Source: Bacteroidetes bacterium GWB2_32_14
GTDB taxonomy: Bacteria; Bacteroidota; Bacteroidia; Bacteroidales; UBA12077
DNA length: 64,000 bases
Assembly: GCA_001768235.1 (NCBI GenBank)
Contig: MENK01000017.1
Location: 59,093-123,092 of the forward strand
Direction of reading: 5' to 3'
In this document: piece by piece, positions 47,744-56,969 of the stretch
How the letters are laid out: every line of letters starts with the position of its first letter
Position numbering within the stretch: the first letter of the stretch is position 1
Made by a program: the position numbers and the translations under genes
Notes under the pieces: generated by a model
The model's database searches: none
What the model saw: only the letters and a program-made list of their open reading frames with translations
What the model was told of the DNA's origin: nothing

Positions 47744-48640
47744 TTAAAGTGTTGAAATATCAATTGGCTGGCTGGTAGTGATTCGGCTTTCAACTACTAC
47801 ATCTTCAACAATACCCAGTACTTCCTGGAATTCCCCGTCAACCGATGTTGCAACTACTAAATCGTAGGTCATTGGAGCAAGGAAAGCAAGGCAATAATGA
47901 TCCAGACTGTCTGTTTTGGCACTTGTAACTGCATTTGGGAAAAGAGCAGTAGTATCGTTCACGGGTTCTACTGCTTCAGCCTCAGTATAGATATTATTTT
48001 CATAGGCGTAAATAATAATATCAACACCTTCCGGGATATTTGTTACATTACCAACAATTTTTCCAGCCTGTCCATCAACGATTAGACGAATTGTAGGTTT
48101 TAAGATATAAAAATCATTTGCTCCTTGTTTCATTATCGATTTACGGGCATCAAAATCGGCTGTTATTGCCACGTCACCATTTGATGGAACTTTAAATGCA
48201 CCTATTGCTTTCCATCCTGATTGTCCTCCACTTGGAACAAACAATGGCTGATCCGGTGCATCGCTAAAAGTAATATAACATCCGGGATTTGACGGATTCC
48301 CATCAGTTAGTTCAGGGGCATCAAGAATAAAACGAAGTTGTGTGTAGTTTCCTGCTTCGAACGAAAAATTGCCCATCAGAGCAGATTCTCCATTGGTAAG
48401 TTCTAAAATGTTAAAGGTTTGAGGCCCTTCAAATTCTTCTAATGTAATCCAATTACTGCCACTTTTATTTATCTGTATTTCTGTAACAGTTAAATAAACT
48501 CCGGTAACGTTCGACATGTCAATAGGAGCATCGGTAATTGACAGGGTTAGTGTACCTTTTGTAGAATCTGAATTTTCGCAGCCTACAAATACAAATAACG
48601 CGAAAATCACCAGGGAAAATAAATTAAATACTTTTTTCAT
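47744..48640 (-). CDS. DUF4382-family lipoprotein
   Basis: The 298-aa protein has a lipobox (FVGC, Cys at 21) and a DUF4382 domain at about 28-190 (GTLTLSITDAPIDMSNVTGVY and IQINKSGSNW are typical). A carbohydrate-regulatory-like Ig domain occupies the C-terminal third. Function is unknown; members are envelope lipoproteins. It lies 88 bases downstream of the anti-sigma/barrel gene and is probably the last gene or a target of the ECF operon. Confidence 0.82.
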   Translation of the reverse strand: MKKVFNLFSLVIFALFVFVGCENSDSTKGTLTLSITDAPIDMSNVTGVYLTVTEIQINKSGSNWITLEEFEGPQTFNILELTNGESALMGNFSFEAGNYTQLRFILDAPELTDGNPSNPGCYITFSDAPDQPLFVPSGGQSGWKAIGAFKVPSNGDVAITADFDARKSIMKQGANDFYILKPTIRLIVDGQAGKIVGNVTNIPEGVDIIIYAYENNIYTEAEAVEPVNDTTALFPNAVTSAKTDSLDHYCLAFLAPMTYDLVVATSVDGEFQEVLGIVEDVVVESRITTSQPIDISTL

Positions 48641-48728
48641 AACTATACTTTTTAAAGGTTTATCAAAAATGATTGTTTTGTTCTAACTAAGACGACAAAG
48701 AGAAATAAATGGTTGGAAGAACTGGTTT

Positions 48729-49910
48729 TTATTTTAAATTATATTTCAGAGACAGTGTAATATTTAATGAAGCATTGCTGGTTTTATTCATATATGCCGG
48801 AATATATTCATCGCCCGAAAAAATATTTTGCAATCCGTAATAAGCTCTAAACCCGGTTCCAAAACCAATTTTATTAGATACCGGAATTACATATTCGTAT
48901 GCAATAAAAAGGCCATAATCGAAATCAGTATAGTAATTTTGTATAGAAAAAGATTTTCCATCGATTACCTGGTAAGCATTGCGTAAATACCCCAAATAGC
49001 CTCCCAGGTTTATGCCATGTTCACCTTTCATAAATCTTTTTGACAAGATATAATATCTTAGTGATAATGCAGCCTGTGAATAATTAAATTTCATCTGGTT
49101 GGAAACATAATGCCCATTAATATATTCGTTGTAATCCTGATTATTTCTTGCCAGTAAATTTAAATCGAACTGTATATCCATCCGTTTAGAGATATTTGTA
49201 CCGATAAAAAGTCCAAAATTATAACCAAAAGAAGCATTTGCGGATGTTAAATCAGAACTTTCCAAACCGTTAACTGTTTTTTCATTGAGCAACCAGGTAT
49301 TGGCAAGTTGTCCTGTTGTTCCCAGGTACATTTTTTTAAAAGAATTTTTCTCGCTTTTGCCATCAGCAATAGGTTGAATATTATTTGATTTTTTTAAATC
49401 ATTTAGATTGCTTTGATATCCGACTAAACCTGGGTTTTCATCCAATAAAGCCAGCAGGGTTTCATTATCACGTGTAACTTCCGGGGCATTTTGGGCCTGG
49501 GATTCAGTTACAAGCAAATTTTTATTTTCTGTTTTATAAGAAGCGACTCTTTTTTCAGTCGCTTTATTTTTTTTAGTAGTTATTTCTTTTACATTTTCAA
49601 TCTTGGCATTATTCCCATTGGTTTTAGTTTCTTTATTTCCTTTGTTATTTTCAGATAGTTGTTCTATTTTATATTGTTTTAACTGGGGTTTAAAAAACCA
49701 ATACCCCCCGGCCAGAATAAAGAACAAAATAGTTGCGGCAGCAGCAAAAAGATATTGTCTGTTTATATATGATTTCTTATTAAGATGGGTTTTTATAAAA
49801 AGCCACGATTCTTCAATATCAAGCTCATCCTGAATGTTTCCCCAAATATTCTCTGGCGGTTCCTGGTTATTTGATTCGATCTTGTTTTTATACCACTTTA
49901 AAAAGTCCAT
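48729..49910 (-). CDS. Membrane-spanning protein with C-terminal barrel; candidate anti-sigma partner
   Basis: I chose the ATG at 49910 (MDFLKWYKNK); a GTG at 49922 overlaps the sigma gene. The 393-aa product has a short cytoplasmic N-terminus (NIWGNIQDELDIEESW), one membrane helix (about 54-73) and a low-complexity Lys/Asn/Thr-rich linker (about 80-190). The beta-barrel-like C-terminal half (about 200-393) ends with LNITLSLKYNL. This layout is common in Bacteroidota beside ECF sigma genes and would let an outer-membrane barrel signal to a cytoplasmic anti-sigma segment. That role is inferred. Confidence 0.65.
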   Translation of the reverse strand: MDFLKWYKNKIESNNQEPPENIWGNIQDELDIEESWLFIKTHLNKKSYINRQYLFAAAATILFFILAGGYWFFKPQLKQYKIEQLSENNKGNKETKTNGNNAKIENVKEITTKKNKATEKRVASYKTENKNLLVTESQAQNAPEVTRDNETLLALLDENPGLVGYQSNLNDLKKSNNIQPIADGKSEKNSFKKMYLGTTGQLANTWLLNEKTVNGLESSDLTSANASFGYNFGLFIGTNISKRMDIQFDLNLLARNNQDYNEYINGHYVSNQMKFNYSQAALSLRYYILSKRFMKGEHGINLGGYLGYLRNAYQVIDGKSFSIQNYYTDFDYGLFIAYEYVIPVSNKIGFGTGFRAYYGLQNIFSGDEYIPAYMNKTSNASLNITLSLKYNLK

Positions 49911-49914
49911 TTTG

Positions 49915-50460
49915 CTATGCACTTAATTTATTTAACAACCCCATTAATAGTTTTCGGGCACGATTAAACTGCGATTTTGATGTTCCCTCTGTAATTTCTA
50001 ATTTCTGAGCTATTTCCTTATGAGTATATCCTTCTAATACAAATAAATTAAAAACGATCCGTGCTCCGTCGGGCAATTTTGCCACCTGTTCAAGAATGTC
50101 TTGTGTTTGTAAGTTTTCGAGCCCTGTTGCTTCTTCTGTTTCCTGAATAAGTTCATCATTTTCTGAAATATATTTTTGCAACCTGGATTTTTGCCTTAAA
50201 TGATCGATTGCAGTATTATATACTATTCTTCGAATCCATCCTTCTATTGAACCTTCTGATTTAAATTCCCTGATGTTCTTGAAAATTTTAATAAAAGATT
50301 CCTGTAATATATCCTGAGCCAACTCTCTTTCCCCGGCATAGCTCAAACATATACCATACATTTTCTTTGCATACTTTCGGTAGAGAACCTCCTGAAAAAA
50401 CCTTGAATTATTTATGCATCCTTTCAGAATTTCCTCTCCGGTGTACAAATCAATCTTCAT
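49915..50460 (-). CDS. ECF RNA polymerase sigma factor
   Basis: The 181-aa protein has sigma region 2 (YGICLSYAGERELAQDILQESFIKIFKNI, then WIRRIVYNTAIDHLR) and region 4 (LPDGARIVFNLFVLEGYTHKEIA, with helix-turn-helix). No region 3, as expected for ECF factors. The barrel/anti-sigma candidate starts just after its stop and a lipoprotein gene lies 8 bases upstream, making a three-gene signalling operon. Confidence 0.93.
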   Translation of the reverse strand: MKIDLYTGEEILKGCINNSRFFQEVLYRKYAKKMYGICLSYAGERELAQDILQESFIKIFKNIREFKSEGSIEGWIRRIVYNTAIDHLRQKSRLQKYISENDELIQETEEATGLENLQTQDILEQVAKLPDGARIVFNLFVLEGYTHKEIAQKLEITEGTSKSQFNRARKLLMGLLNKLSA

Positions 50461-50468
50461 CCTTCATA

Positions 50469-51164
50469 CTACTCAAAGACTACCTGTATTGAATTATCAA
50501 GTTTTGTTGCAATAAGATTGAAAATAGTATTATTTGTTTCTTTATTAATTCTAATTACTTCTTGTCCGTTTATCTGAACTGTTTCCGCGTTCTTAATCAT
50601 ATTCATATTTACAAATTGAAATAAGTTGGGGACATTAATTCGAACAGTTGCTTTAACCGGGTTATCTTTTGATAGCACAATTTGTTCTCCACCTTCTTTA
50701 TTTCTGGCATTTATTCTAATCTGTTCCTGAAAAGCATATTCAAAAAGAACGGGTACTTCATCAAAAGGGCCACGGTTAAAATTACCTTCGAGGCAAAGTG
50801 CATTTTCGTTTCCATAGCCAATAGAAAGGGTTAATTCTATACGATTGTATATCCCTTGTGGAATATCGTATGAAACATTCTGATTCATTATTTGGTTATG
50901 CAACCCGGCTTGCAGAGGGGTTGAAAACTCGGAAGTAAAGAAGTAATCGTCGCCCTGTTCTCTTCGTCCGTCAAACTCTAATGTTTCAACAACCAGGCTT
51001 CCTTTATCAATGGTAAAGGAGCTCGACTTGGTCGATTCGGTTAGCTGTAATGAGTCCATTGTGAATCCGAAACTTACTTCTATTGGTTTTGTATATTCAT
51101 CCTTTTCGCATGATGAAAAAAGGAGATTAAAGATAACGACTAAAAAAATTATTTCCCTTTTCAT
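50469..51164 (-). CDS. Predicted lipoprotein at the head of the ECF operon
   Basis: The 231-aa protein has a signal peptide with lipobox LFSSC (Cys at 19). The mature region is beta-rich and recalls DUF4382-type proteins in spacing (GSLVVETLEFDGRREQG ... IPQGIYNRIELTLSIGY), but I cannot assign it. It ends 8 bases before the sigma gene and is probably co-transcribed. It may be a ligand or partner of the barrel protein. Confidence 0.55.
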   Translation of the reverse strand: MKREIIFLVVIFNLLFSSCEKDEYTKPIEVSFGFTMDSLQLTESTKSSSFTIDKGSLVVETLEFDGRREQGDDYFFTSEFSTPLQAGLHNQIMNQNVSYDIPQGIYNRIELTLSIGYGNENALCLEGNFNRGPFDEVPVLFEYAFQEQIRINARNKEGGEQIVLSKDNPVKATVRINVPNLFQFVNMNMIKNAETVQINGQEVIRINKETNNTIFNLIATKLDNSIQVVFE

Positions 51165-51289
51165 AATTTAAAATTTAGATGCTACTCATCTTTAAGACGA
51201 AATAAACATCTATATGGTTGTAACGAAAGGTAATAAATTCTTTTTTAAATTTTTTGAATAGGTTGTAGTTATTAAGAATTCTTAAATGT

Positions 51290-51931
51290 TTAGAATAACC
51301 CGTGTATCTGGGCATCAATTTTACTGATAACATGGCTCAAATCTTCGCGTACTTCGGTAAAATTAAGATTATCAACATCGATAATAAGAATTTTCCCAAG
51401 TTTATACGATTCAATCCATGCTTCGTAGCGTTCGTTCAGTCGTTTCAGATAATCGAGCCGGATAGAATTTTCATATTCGCGGCCACGTTTTTGAATCTGG
51501 TGTACCAATGTAGGAACTGAAGCCCGCAGGTAAACTAACAAATCAGGTGGTTGAATTAACGAGGTCATCAGGTTAAAGAGGGTAAAGTAATTGTCGAAAT
51601 CGCGGGTTGACATTAATCCCATAGCGTGTAAGTTGGGAGCAAAAATAAAAGCATCTTCATATATGGTACGATCCTGAATAACCGTACGGCCCGATTGGCG
51701 AATTTTTACTATTTGATTTAACCGGCTGTTTAAAAAGAATATTTGCAAATTGAACGACCAGCGTTGCATATCTTCATAAAAATCATTCAGGTAAGGATTC
51801 TCATCAACATCCTCGTAGTGTGCTTCCCAGTTATAATGTTTCGATAATAATCCGGCAAGGGTGGTTTTTCCCGAACCAATATTCCCGGCTATTGCAATAT
51901 GCATTGCTCCTGTTTTAATCGTTTTTGTCAT
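51290..51931 (-). CDS. Deoxynucleoside kinase (dNK family)
   Basis: The 213-aa protein has the P-loop GNIGSGKTT, the substrate-site EDVDENPYLNDFY, the catalytic DRTIYED, and the LID arginines in KRGREYE. These are features of deoxyadenosine/deoxyguanosine-type kinases in salvage of nucleosides. The start could be the ATG at 51931 or the one nine codons in (MHIAIAGN), which is closer to the usual start. Last gene of a four-gene minus-strand cluster. Confidence 0.92.
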   Translation of the reverse strand: MTKTIKTGAMHIAIAGNIGSGKTTLAGLLSKHYNWEAHYEDVDENPYLNDFYEDMQRWSFNLQIFFLNSRLNQIVKIRQSGRTVIQDRTIYEDAFIFAPNLHAMGLMSTRDFDNYFTLFNLMTSLIQPPDLLVYLRASVPTLVHQIQKRGREYENSIRLDYLKRLNERYEAWIESYKLGKILIIDVDNLNFTEVREDLSHVISKIDAQIHGLF

Positions 51932-51942
51932 ATAATAAATCT

Positions 51943-52185
51943 TTATCGGCTGTTTGCGTTCTGATTAAATAGATTTGGTGTATTTTCAAATAAAGTTGGA
52001 TAATCCTCATCAAATTTTTTTAACACCGAAGCAATAATCATTTCTCGCATCATCTTTGATTTGTTTTCAATTTTATATTTTTTACAATAATGATTTATTG
52101 CCTGAATCTCTTTTTTATTAAATAAAATAGTGCCCCGGAAAACCCGCTTTAAACTTTCGTCTTTTTCAATTTTTCTTTTTTTCAC
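51943..52185 (-). CDS. Small ribbon-helix-helix-like protein
   Basis: The 80-aa basic protein begins with GTG; no ATG fits. The centre (GTILFNKKEIQAINHYCKKY, then SKMMREMIIASVLKKF) has a strand and two helices in the order of a ribbon-helix-helix DNA-binding fold. Seven bases separate it from the upstream propeller gene and 11 from the kinase gene, so translation may be coupled. Regulation of nucleoside salvage is possible but unproven. Confidence 0.6.
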   Translation of the reverse strand: MKKRKIEKDESLKRVFRGTILFNKKEIQAINHYCKKYKIENKSKMMREMIIASVLKKFDEDYPTLFENTPNLFNQNANSR

Positions 52186-52192
52186 TATAAAG

Positions 52193-53008
52193 TTAATTAA
52201 ATGTGTTTAGTTTATCTATGTTGTATAATGAAATTCTGTTTTTTGTTAATAAAAAAATTATTGAGCCTTCAATACGGCATTGTATAACGTTTTCCTCGGG
52301 TAACTGAATTGTTACTGTTTCGTAATCTATGGTGTTATATGCTTTTAGTTTATTCCCTGTATAATAAATAATATTGCTGTCAACTACCTGAAAATATGTA
52401 ATATCTTCAATAGGAAACAGCTTGATAAATGTTCCGTAGGTATCAAATTGAAAAACTCCTTTTCCTTGAATGCCAAGATAAATGTATTCGTTTTTTTCGA
52501 ACATTGAAATTTTTGATGATCCATTCATATTTCCAAGTAAGGCTTGCAAATTTGAACTTTTCTGTGCCTGCTTACGATTCTTGTCAATGTAAACAAGCTG
52601 AAATAAATCGAGATCGAAAATCCAGAATCCTCCATTAATTGACGAACAGGTTGCTCCAACCGAATAAAGCCCTAATTCGTTCAGGTAAACAGGACCTGTT
52701 ATTTCTGCCAGCTTATTATTTAAAAAAACAATCAAATTAAAATCGCTGTAATAAAGCATTGTACGAAAAGGATCTGATGTATCAACCCATTTTATCTGAC
52801 CGGTGAGCGTATTCGAGTATGAAGTTACAGAATTGTCGGATGCTGATATTTTCTGTGTTTCGTTTTTATTTACAACATAAATATTATTAAACTGATCTGT
52901 AGATATAAAATCAGCTTTTACCTGAATGTCTTTAATAAATTTAATATTTTTTATTTCCTGAGAATGGATGCAACAAGCGAAAAGAATTATTTGAATAAAA
53001 AGGGGCAT
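52193..53008 (-). CDS. Predicted secreted beta-propeller-like protein
   Basis: The 271-aa protein has a short signal peptide (ends CIHSQE) and repeated strands such as FISTDQFNNIYVVNKNETQKI and GGFWIFDLDLFQLVYIDKN, consistent with a small six-bladed propeller. No catalytic motif seen. It lies 7 bases after the GH3 gene. Function unknown; in Bacteroidota similar genes accompany GH3-family genes. Confidence 0.6.
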   Translation of the reverse strand: MPLFIQIILFACCIHSQEIKNIKFIKDIQVKADFISTDQFNNIYVVNKNETQKISASDNSVTSYSNTLTGQIKWVDTSDPFRTMLYYSDFNLIVFLNNKLAEITGPVYLNELGLYSVGATCSSINGGFWIFDLDLFQLVYIDKNRKQAQKSSNLQALLGNMNGSSKISMFEKNEYIYLGIQGKGVFQFDTYGTFIKLFPIEDITYFQVVDSNIIYYTGNKLKAYNTIDYETVTIQLPEENVIQCRIEGSIIFLLTKNRISLYNIDKLNTFN

Positions 53009-53015
53009 GAATTTC

Positions 53016-54533
53016 TTATATTTTTTCGTTTAAAATAAGCAGTTCGTCAATATATTGACGGTTATTGGCAAGTCGTGGTACTTTGTTTTGCCCGCCCGTT
53101 TTTCCTTTCTCTTTTAACCATTGATAAAAAAGATTCTGTTTTGCTTTTGTAAGTTTTAACCTGGTTAAAGTAATGTTTTTATATCGTTTGGCTTCGTAAT
53201 CGGAATTGACCTGCTGTAATGCAACATCAAGAATATTGGCAAACTCTTCAATATCTTTTGGTTCCCGTTCAAATTCAATGAGCCATTGATGTCCTCCTTT
53301 ACTGTCGGATTGCATAAATATTGGGGCGGCAGTATAATCTTTAATCATTGCATTTGTTTTTTCGCATGCGATTTTTAATGCTTTTTCGGCATTATCGATA
53401 ATCACTTCTTCGCCAAATGCATTAATGAAATGTTTCGTGCGTCCGCTGATTTTAATTTTATGAGGATATTTTGATGTAAAAGTAACTGTGTCACCGAGCA
53501 TGTATCTCCACAACCCCGCGTTTGTAGAAATTACTATTGCATAATTTTTATTTAATTCGACTTCATCGATATGAAACGCTTTAGGAGTTTCCTTATCAAG
53601 TTCGTCGGTTGGAATAAACTCAAAGAAGACTCCATAATCCAGCATCAACAACATATCGTCACGTGTAGGATAGTCCTGAATAGCGAAGAAACCTTCCGAA
53701 GCATTATAGGTTTCCATGTAGTTCATGTTTTTCTTAGGGATAAGTATTTTAAATTGTTCGCGGTATGGCTGGAAACTTACTCCCCCGTGAGTAAATAGCT
53801 CAAGGTTTGGCCAAACATCAAGAATATTTTTTGAGCCTGTTTTTTCGACAATATATTTAAGCAATACTAATGTCCAGGAAGGAACTCCGGCAATACTTGT
53901 AACATTTTCTTTAATTGTTGCTTCGGTAATTTTATCGAGTTTTTCTTCCCATTCGCTCATGAGAGCTATTTCCTGGCTGGGTGTTTTTATAAAATGAGCC
54001 CAGAATGGTAAATTTTCAATTAATATTGCCGACAAATCACCATAGTATGATTCATTGTTTACTTTATTAATCTGGTGGCTTCCCCCGAGGGTTAGCCCTT
54101 TACCAGAGAATAGTTCTGTTTCAGGGTAGTTTGCGGTATAAAGTGCAAGAACATCTTTTCCTCCACGAAAATGACAATCTTCAAGAGCCTCTCGGGATAC
54201 AGGTATAAATTTACTTTTATCGCTGGTAGTGCCTGATGATTTTGCAAACCATTTAATATCGCTGGGCCATAATATATTTTGTTCTCCCTGCATTAGCCTG
54301 TCAACATAGGGTTTTAGAGATTCGTATGTTTGCACAGGAACTCTTTCCTGGTATTCTTTAATACTTCGGATTGAATTAAAATGATGTTTCCTTCCAAATT
54401 CGGTATTTTTTGCCTGGCTTATGAGTTTAAAAAGAACTTCTTGTTGTGCATCGAATGGGAATTTTTTAAATAAATCGACCTGATAAAGTCGTTTAAAATT
54501 GATCCAGGTTACTATGGAATTTATTATTTGCAT
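53016..54533 (-). CDS. GH3-family acyl-adenylate-type protein
   Basis: The 505-aa protein resembles the GH3 auxin-responsive family of the adenylating superfamily: FAKSSGTTSDKSKFIPVS is the phosphate-binding loop, NYMETYNASEGFFAIQD matches the adenylate-binding motif, and TFTSKYPHKIKISGRTKHFINAFGEE the C-terminal hinge. Plant members conjugate amino acids to jasmonate or auxin; bacterial substrates are unknown. It heads a tightly spaced set with the propeller, RHH and dNK genes. Confidence 0.88.
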   Translation of the reverse strand: MQIINSIVTWINFKRLYQVDLFKKFPFDAQQEVLFKLISQAKNTEFGRKHHFNSIRSIKEYQERVPVQTYESLKPYVDRLMQGEQNILWPSDIKWFAKSSGTTSDKSKFIPVSREALEDCHFRGGKDVLALYTANYPETELFSGKGLTLGGSHQINKVNNESYYGDLSAILIENLPFWAHFIKTPSQEIALMSEWEEKLDKITEATIKENVTSIAGVPSWTLVLLKYIVEKTGSKNILDVWPNLELFTHGGVSFQPYREQFKILIPKKNMNYMETYNASEGFFAIQDYPTRDDMLLMLDYGVFFEFIPTDELDKETPKAFHIDEVELNKNYAIVISTNAGLWRYMLGDTVTFTSKYPHKIKISGRTKHFINAFGEEVIIDNAEKALKIACEKTNAMIKDYTAAPIFMQSDSKGGHQWLIEFEREPKDIEEFANILDVALQQVNSDYEAKRYKNITLTRLKLTKAKQNLFYQWLKEKGKTGGQNKVPRLANNRQYIDELLILNEKI

Positions 54534-54629
54534 TGTATTTCTTTAAACTCAAAAAATCTATAAAAAATAAAACCAAATATAACGAATATTTGGTTTTTTC
54601 TAAATTTTTAAGAGTACAAGAAAATCAAT

Positions 54630-55778
54630 TTATTGAATTTGTATCTTCTTTAGCTTTGAACAGGCATCAATTAAGATATCATTTTCGCGTGCAAAATTTA
54701 ATCCTACGATTTTATTATCAATAGAATCGTGATAAAAAACCGATAGAGGGAATAATGCTACACCGTAATTATCAATTATTTTCCGGGCAAATTCTGTATC
54801 TTTTTCATTGCTTATCGCCTTGTAATCAAGCAGCTGGTAAAAAGTTCCCCGTGATGGCACAATTTCAAAACGGGAATCCATTAAATGGTTTAAAATAAGA
54901 TTTCTTTTTTCTTCGTATTGATTAGCTATTGCTTCATAACTGATATTTGTTTTTAGAAAATCGGCAAGAGCATATTGCAATGGAGCATTTACTGAATTTA
55001 CCTGGAACATGTTCGTTTTTCGAACCTGGTTCATCAATTTTTCCGGAGCCATGCAGTATCCGATTTTCCAGCCTGGAATACTAAATGTTTTCCCGAATGA
55101 AGAGATGATTATACTTCGTTCAGCTAATTGTGAATTACCTGAAATGCTCTGGTGGGTTTTTCTATCAAATACAAGATGCTCAAAAGATTCATCGCTTAAC
55201 ACCAGTATTTTAGTACCATTTGTAATTTTACGCAACTGGGCCACGTCTTCTTCTGTAAAAACTGCCCCGGTAGGATTATGCGGAGTATTCACTATAATCA
55301 ACTTTGTACGGCTATTGATAACTTTCTGAACATCTTCCCATTCGATATAATAATTGGGCCTTTTTAGCTGAACAAATACCGGCCTTCCGCCATTGCTGAC
55401 AATTGCAGGTACATAACTGCTGTAAGCAGGTTCAAAAAGTACAACTTCATCACCTTCGCCTACAAACGAGCTAATTGCTGCAAACATTGCCTGGGTTGCT
55501 CCTGCTGTTACTGTTATTTCATTTTGAGGATTGTAATTTATACCATATAGTTTTTCCGTTTTCTCCGAAACAGCTTCCCGGAGTTCCATTAACCCGTCAA
55601 CATGGACGTATTGATTATATCCTTCACCGAAATATTTAACTGCTAAATCTGTTAATTCTTTGCTACAAGAGAAATCGGGTGATGTTTTTGCAAGATTAAT
55701 AATGTTGCTGTCTTGAGTTAATTCAGAAATTACAGTAAAAATATCTTTCCCTATGTTCGATAATTTTGTTTTTATCAT
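54630..55778 (-). CDS. Class I/II PLP-dependent aminotransferase (YbdL/methionine-type)
   Basis: The 382-aa protein has INLAKTSPDF (where INLAQGFPDF is common), the NTPHNPTGAVF substrate loop, DESFEHL with the PLP Asp, and Schiff-base Lys230 in SFGKTFSIPGWKIGY. The sequence pattern resembles methionine/kynurenine-type aminotransferases such as YbdL. Exact substrate unknown. It stands 96 bases upstream of the GH3 gene on the same strand. Confidence 0.9.
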   Translation of the reverse strand: MIKTKLSNIGKDIFTVISELTQDSNIINLAKTSPDFSCSKELTDLAVKYFGEGYNQYVHVDGLMELREAVSEKTEKLYGINYNPQNEITVTAGATQAMFAAISSFVGEGDEVVLFEPAYSSYVPAIVSNGGRPVFVQLKRPNYYIEWEDVQKVINSRTKLIIVNTPHNPTGAVFTEEDVAQLRKITNGTKILVLSDESFEHLVFDRKTHQSISGNSQLAERSIIISSFGKTFSIPGWKIGYCMAPEKLMNQVRKTNMFQVNSVNAPLQYALADFLKTNISYEAIANQYEEKRNLILNHLMDSRFEIVPSRGTFYQLLDYKAISNEKDTEFARKIIDNYGVALFPLSVFYHDSIDNKIVGLNFARENDILIDACSKLKKIQIQ

Positions 55779-56012
55779 ACCCTAATCCAATCTTTTCTTT
55801 TTAAGGAACGCAAATGTATAAAAATATCTTTAGCAAGTTACTTTTATTCAATTTACTTTAGCCATTTAATGCATATTTGGTGATATAAACATGTAAGAGT
55901 CAGGCAAAAAATTTTTCAACAAAGTTGAATTGTTTTTCTTTATGCTGGTATTCTTTTTGAAATTTTTTGGCTAACTGTAGTTTCTCTTTTACCAAAATAT
56001 CCTGATGATGGA

Positions 56013-56738
56013 TTAATGGAAAACCTCTTTTAAAACACTTAATGATTTTATATTTGAAACTCCTTCGTTATGTAAATAATAATATTCCAGAATTTTCTCA
56101 AGCAAGCCCATTCTTTGGGTATAACTCAAAATTTCATTTTCGTTTTGGCTGGTAGAAAAAGGAATCATCGTGCTAAACAGTTTGCTGTATTCGGTATTCA
56201 TATAAAATGGATGAACCGGTTTTATTTGAACAAAACTCCCGTTTTTTAAATCAAAATAGCAATCCTTTTCCAGGTAAGTATTCCCCGGGTAAAATCCCAG
56301 GTATCTTGTTAACTGGATTAAGAAGTAAATATGAAAATTTGAAATCCCTTTATCTTTTATATCAAGATATTGAATAGTATGATATAAAAAATCGAATAAT
56401 TCTTTATTTGCTTCCTGCTCTCGAATAGTTTTATACAGAATTTCGGCAATAAAAATGGCTATTGAGCTTTTTCGCAAATCATAAGGTATGGAGCTAAATA
56501 TAAAAGCATTCTGAATTTCTTTAACACTTTGTAAGTCGCGGTTTGCCTTGTAATATATTTCCATATCAAGCAAAAAAAGCGGTTGTAGAATGTTTGCTTT
56601 GATTTTCGATTTTTTACTTCGCACGCCCTTGATTAAAAATGACTGCCTGCCATAATTTTCTGTAAATACAGTTACAATAACACTCGTTTCGGAGTATTTT
56701 ATATGATGTAAAACGATTCCTCGTGTTTTAATAATCAT
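56013..56738 (-). CDS. recO: DNA repair protein RecO
   Basis: The 241-aa protein has the RecO N-terminal OB fold (TRGIVLHHIKYSETSVIVTVFTE, GRQSFLIKGVRSKKSK) followed by a helical domain. The zinc-finger cysteines of some RecO proteins are absent, as in many Bacteroidota members. RecO helps load RecA in the RecFOR pathway. No co-transcribed partner is evident. Confidence 0.92.
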   Translation of the reverse strand: MIIKTRGIVLHHIKYSETSVIVTVFTENYGRQSFLIKGVRSKKSKIKANILQPLFLLDMEIYYKANRDLQSVKEIQNAFIFSSIPYDLRKSSIAIFIAEILYKTIREQEANKELFDFLYHTIQYLDIKDKGISNFHIYFLIQLTRYLGFYPGNTYLEKDCYFDLKNGSFVQIKPVHPFYMNTEYSKLFSTMIPFSTSQNENEILSYTQRMGLLEKILEYYYLHNEGVSNIKSLSVLKEVFH

Positions 56739-56969
56739 TTTTGAATCTGATAAAACCCAAAATTATTCAAACTTTCCTTTTAATTTTTATGGTTCGTGTT
56801 TAAATTTGCAAATAATATTTATATTAAAATGTCTGTAATCATAATCATTTGTTTATATTGCAAATGAATAATGTGATTTGTTTAACAATGGTATATTATT
56901 TGTTTGATAGTAAATACTCAATTTACCATTTTTGATTCTAAAAAAATTTTAAATTAAATATTCCTAATC

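Noticed and set aside
55900..56012. Minus-strand open frame after recO that looks protein-like (KEKLQLAKKFQKEYQ)
   Set aside because: It has no ATG, overlaps the end of recO in another frame and is short, so it is likely chance in AT-rich DNA.
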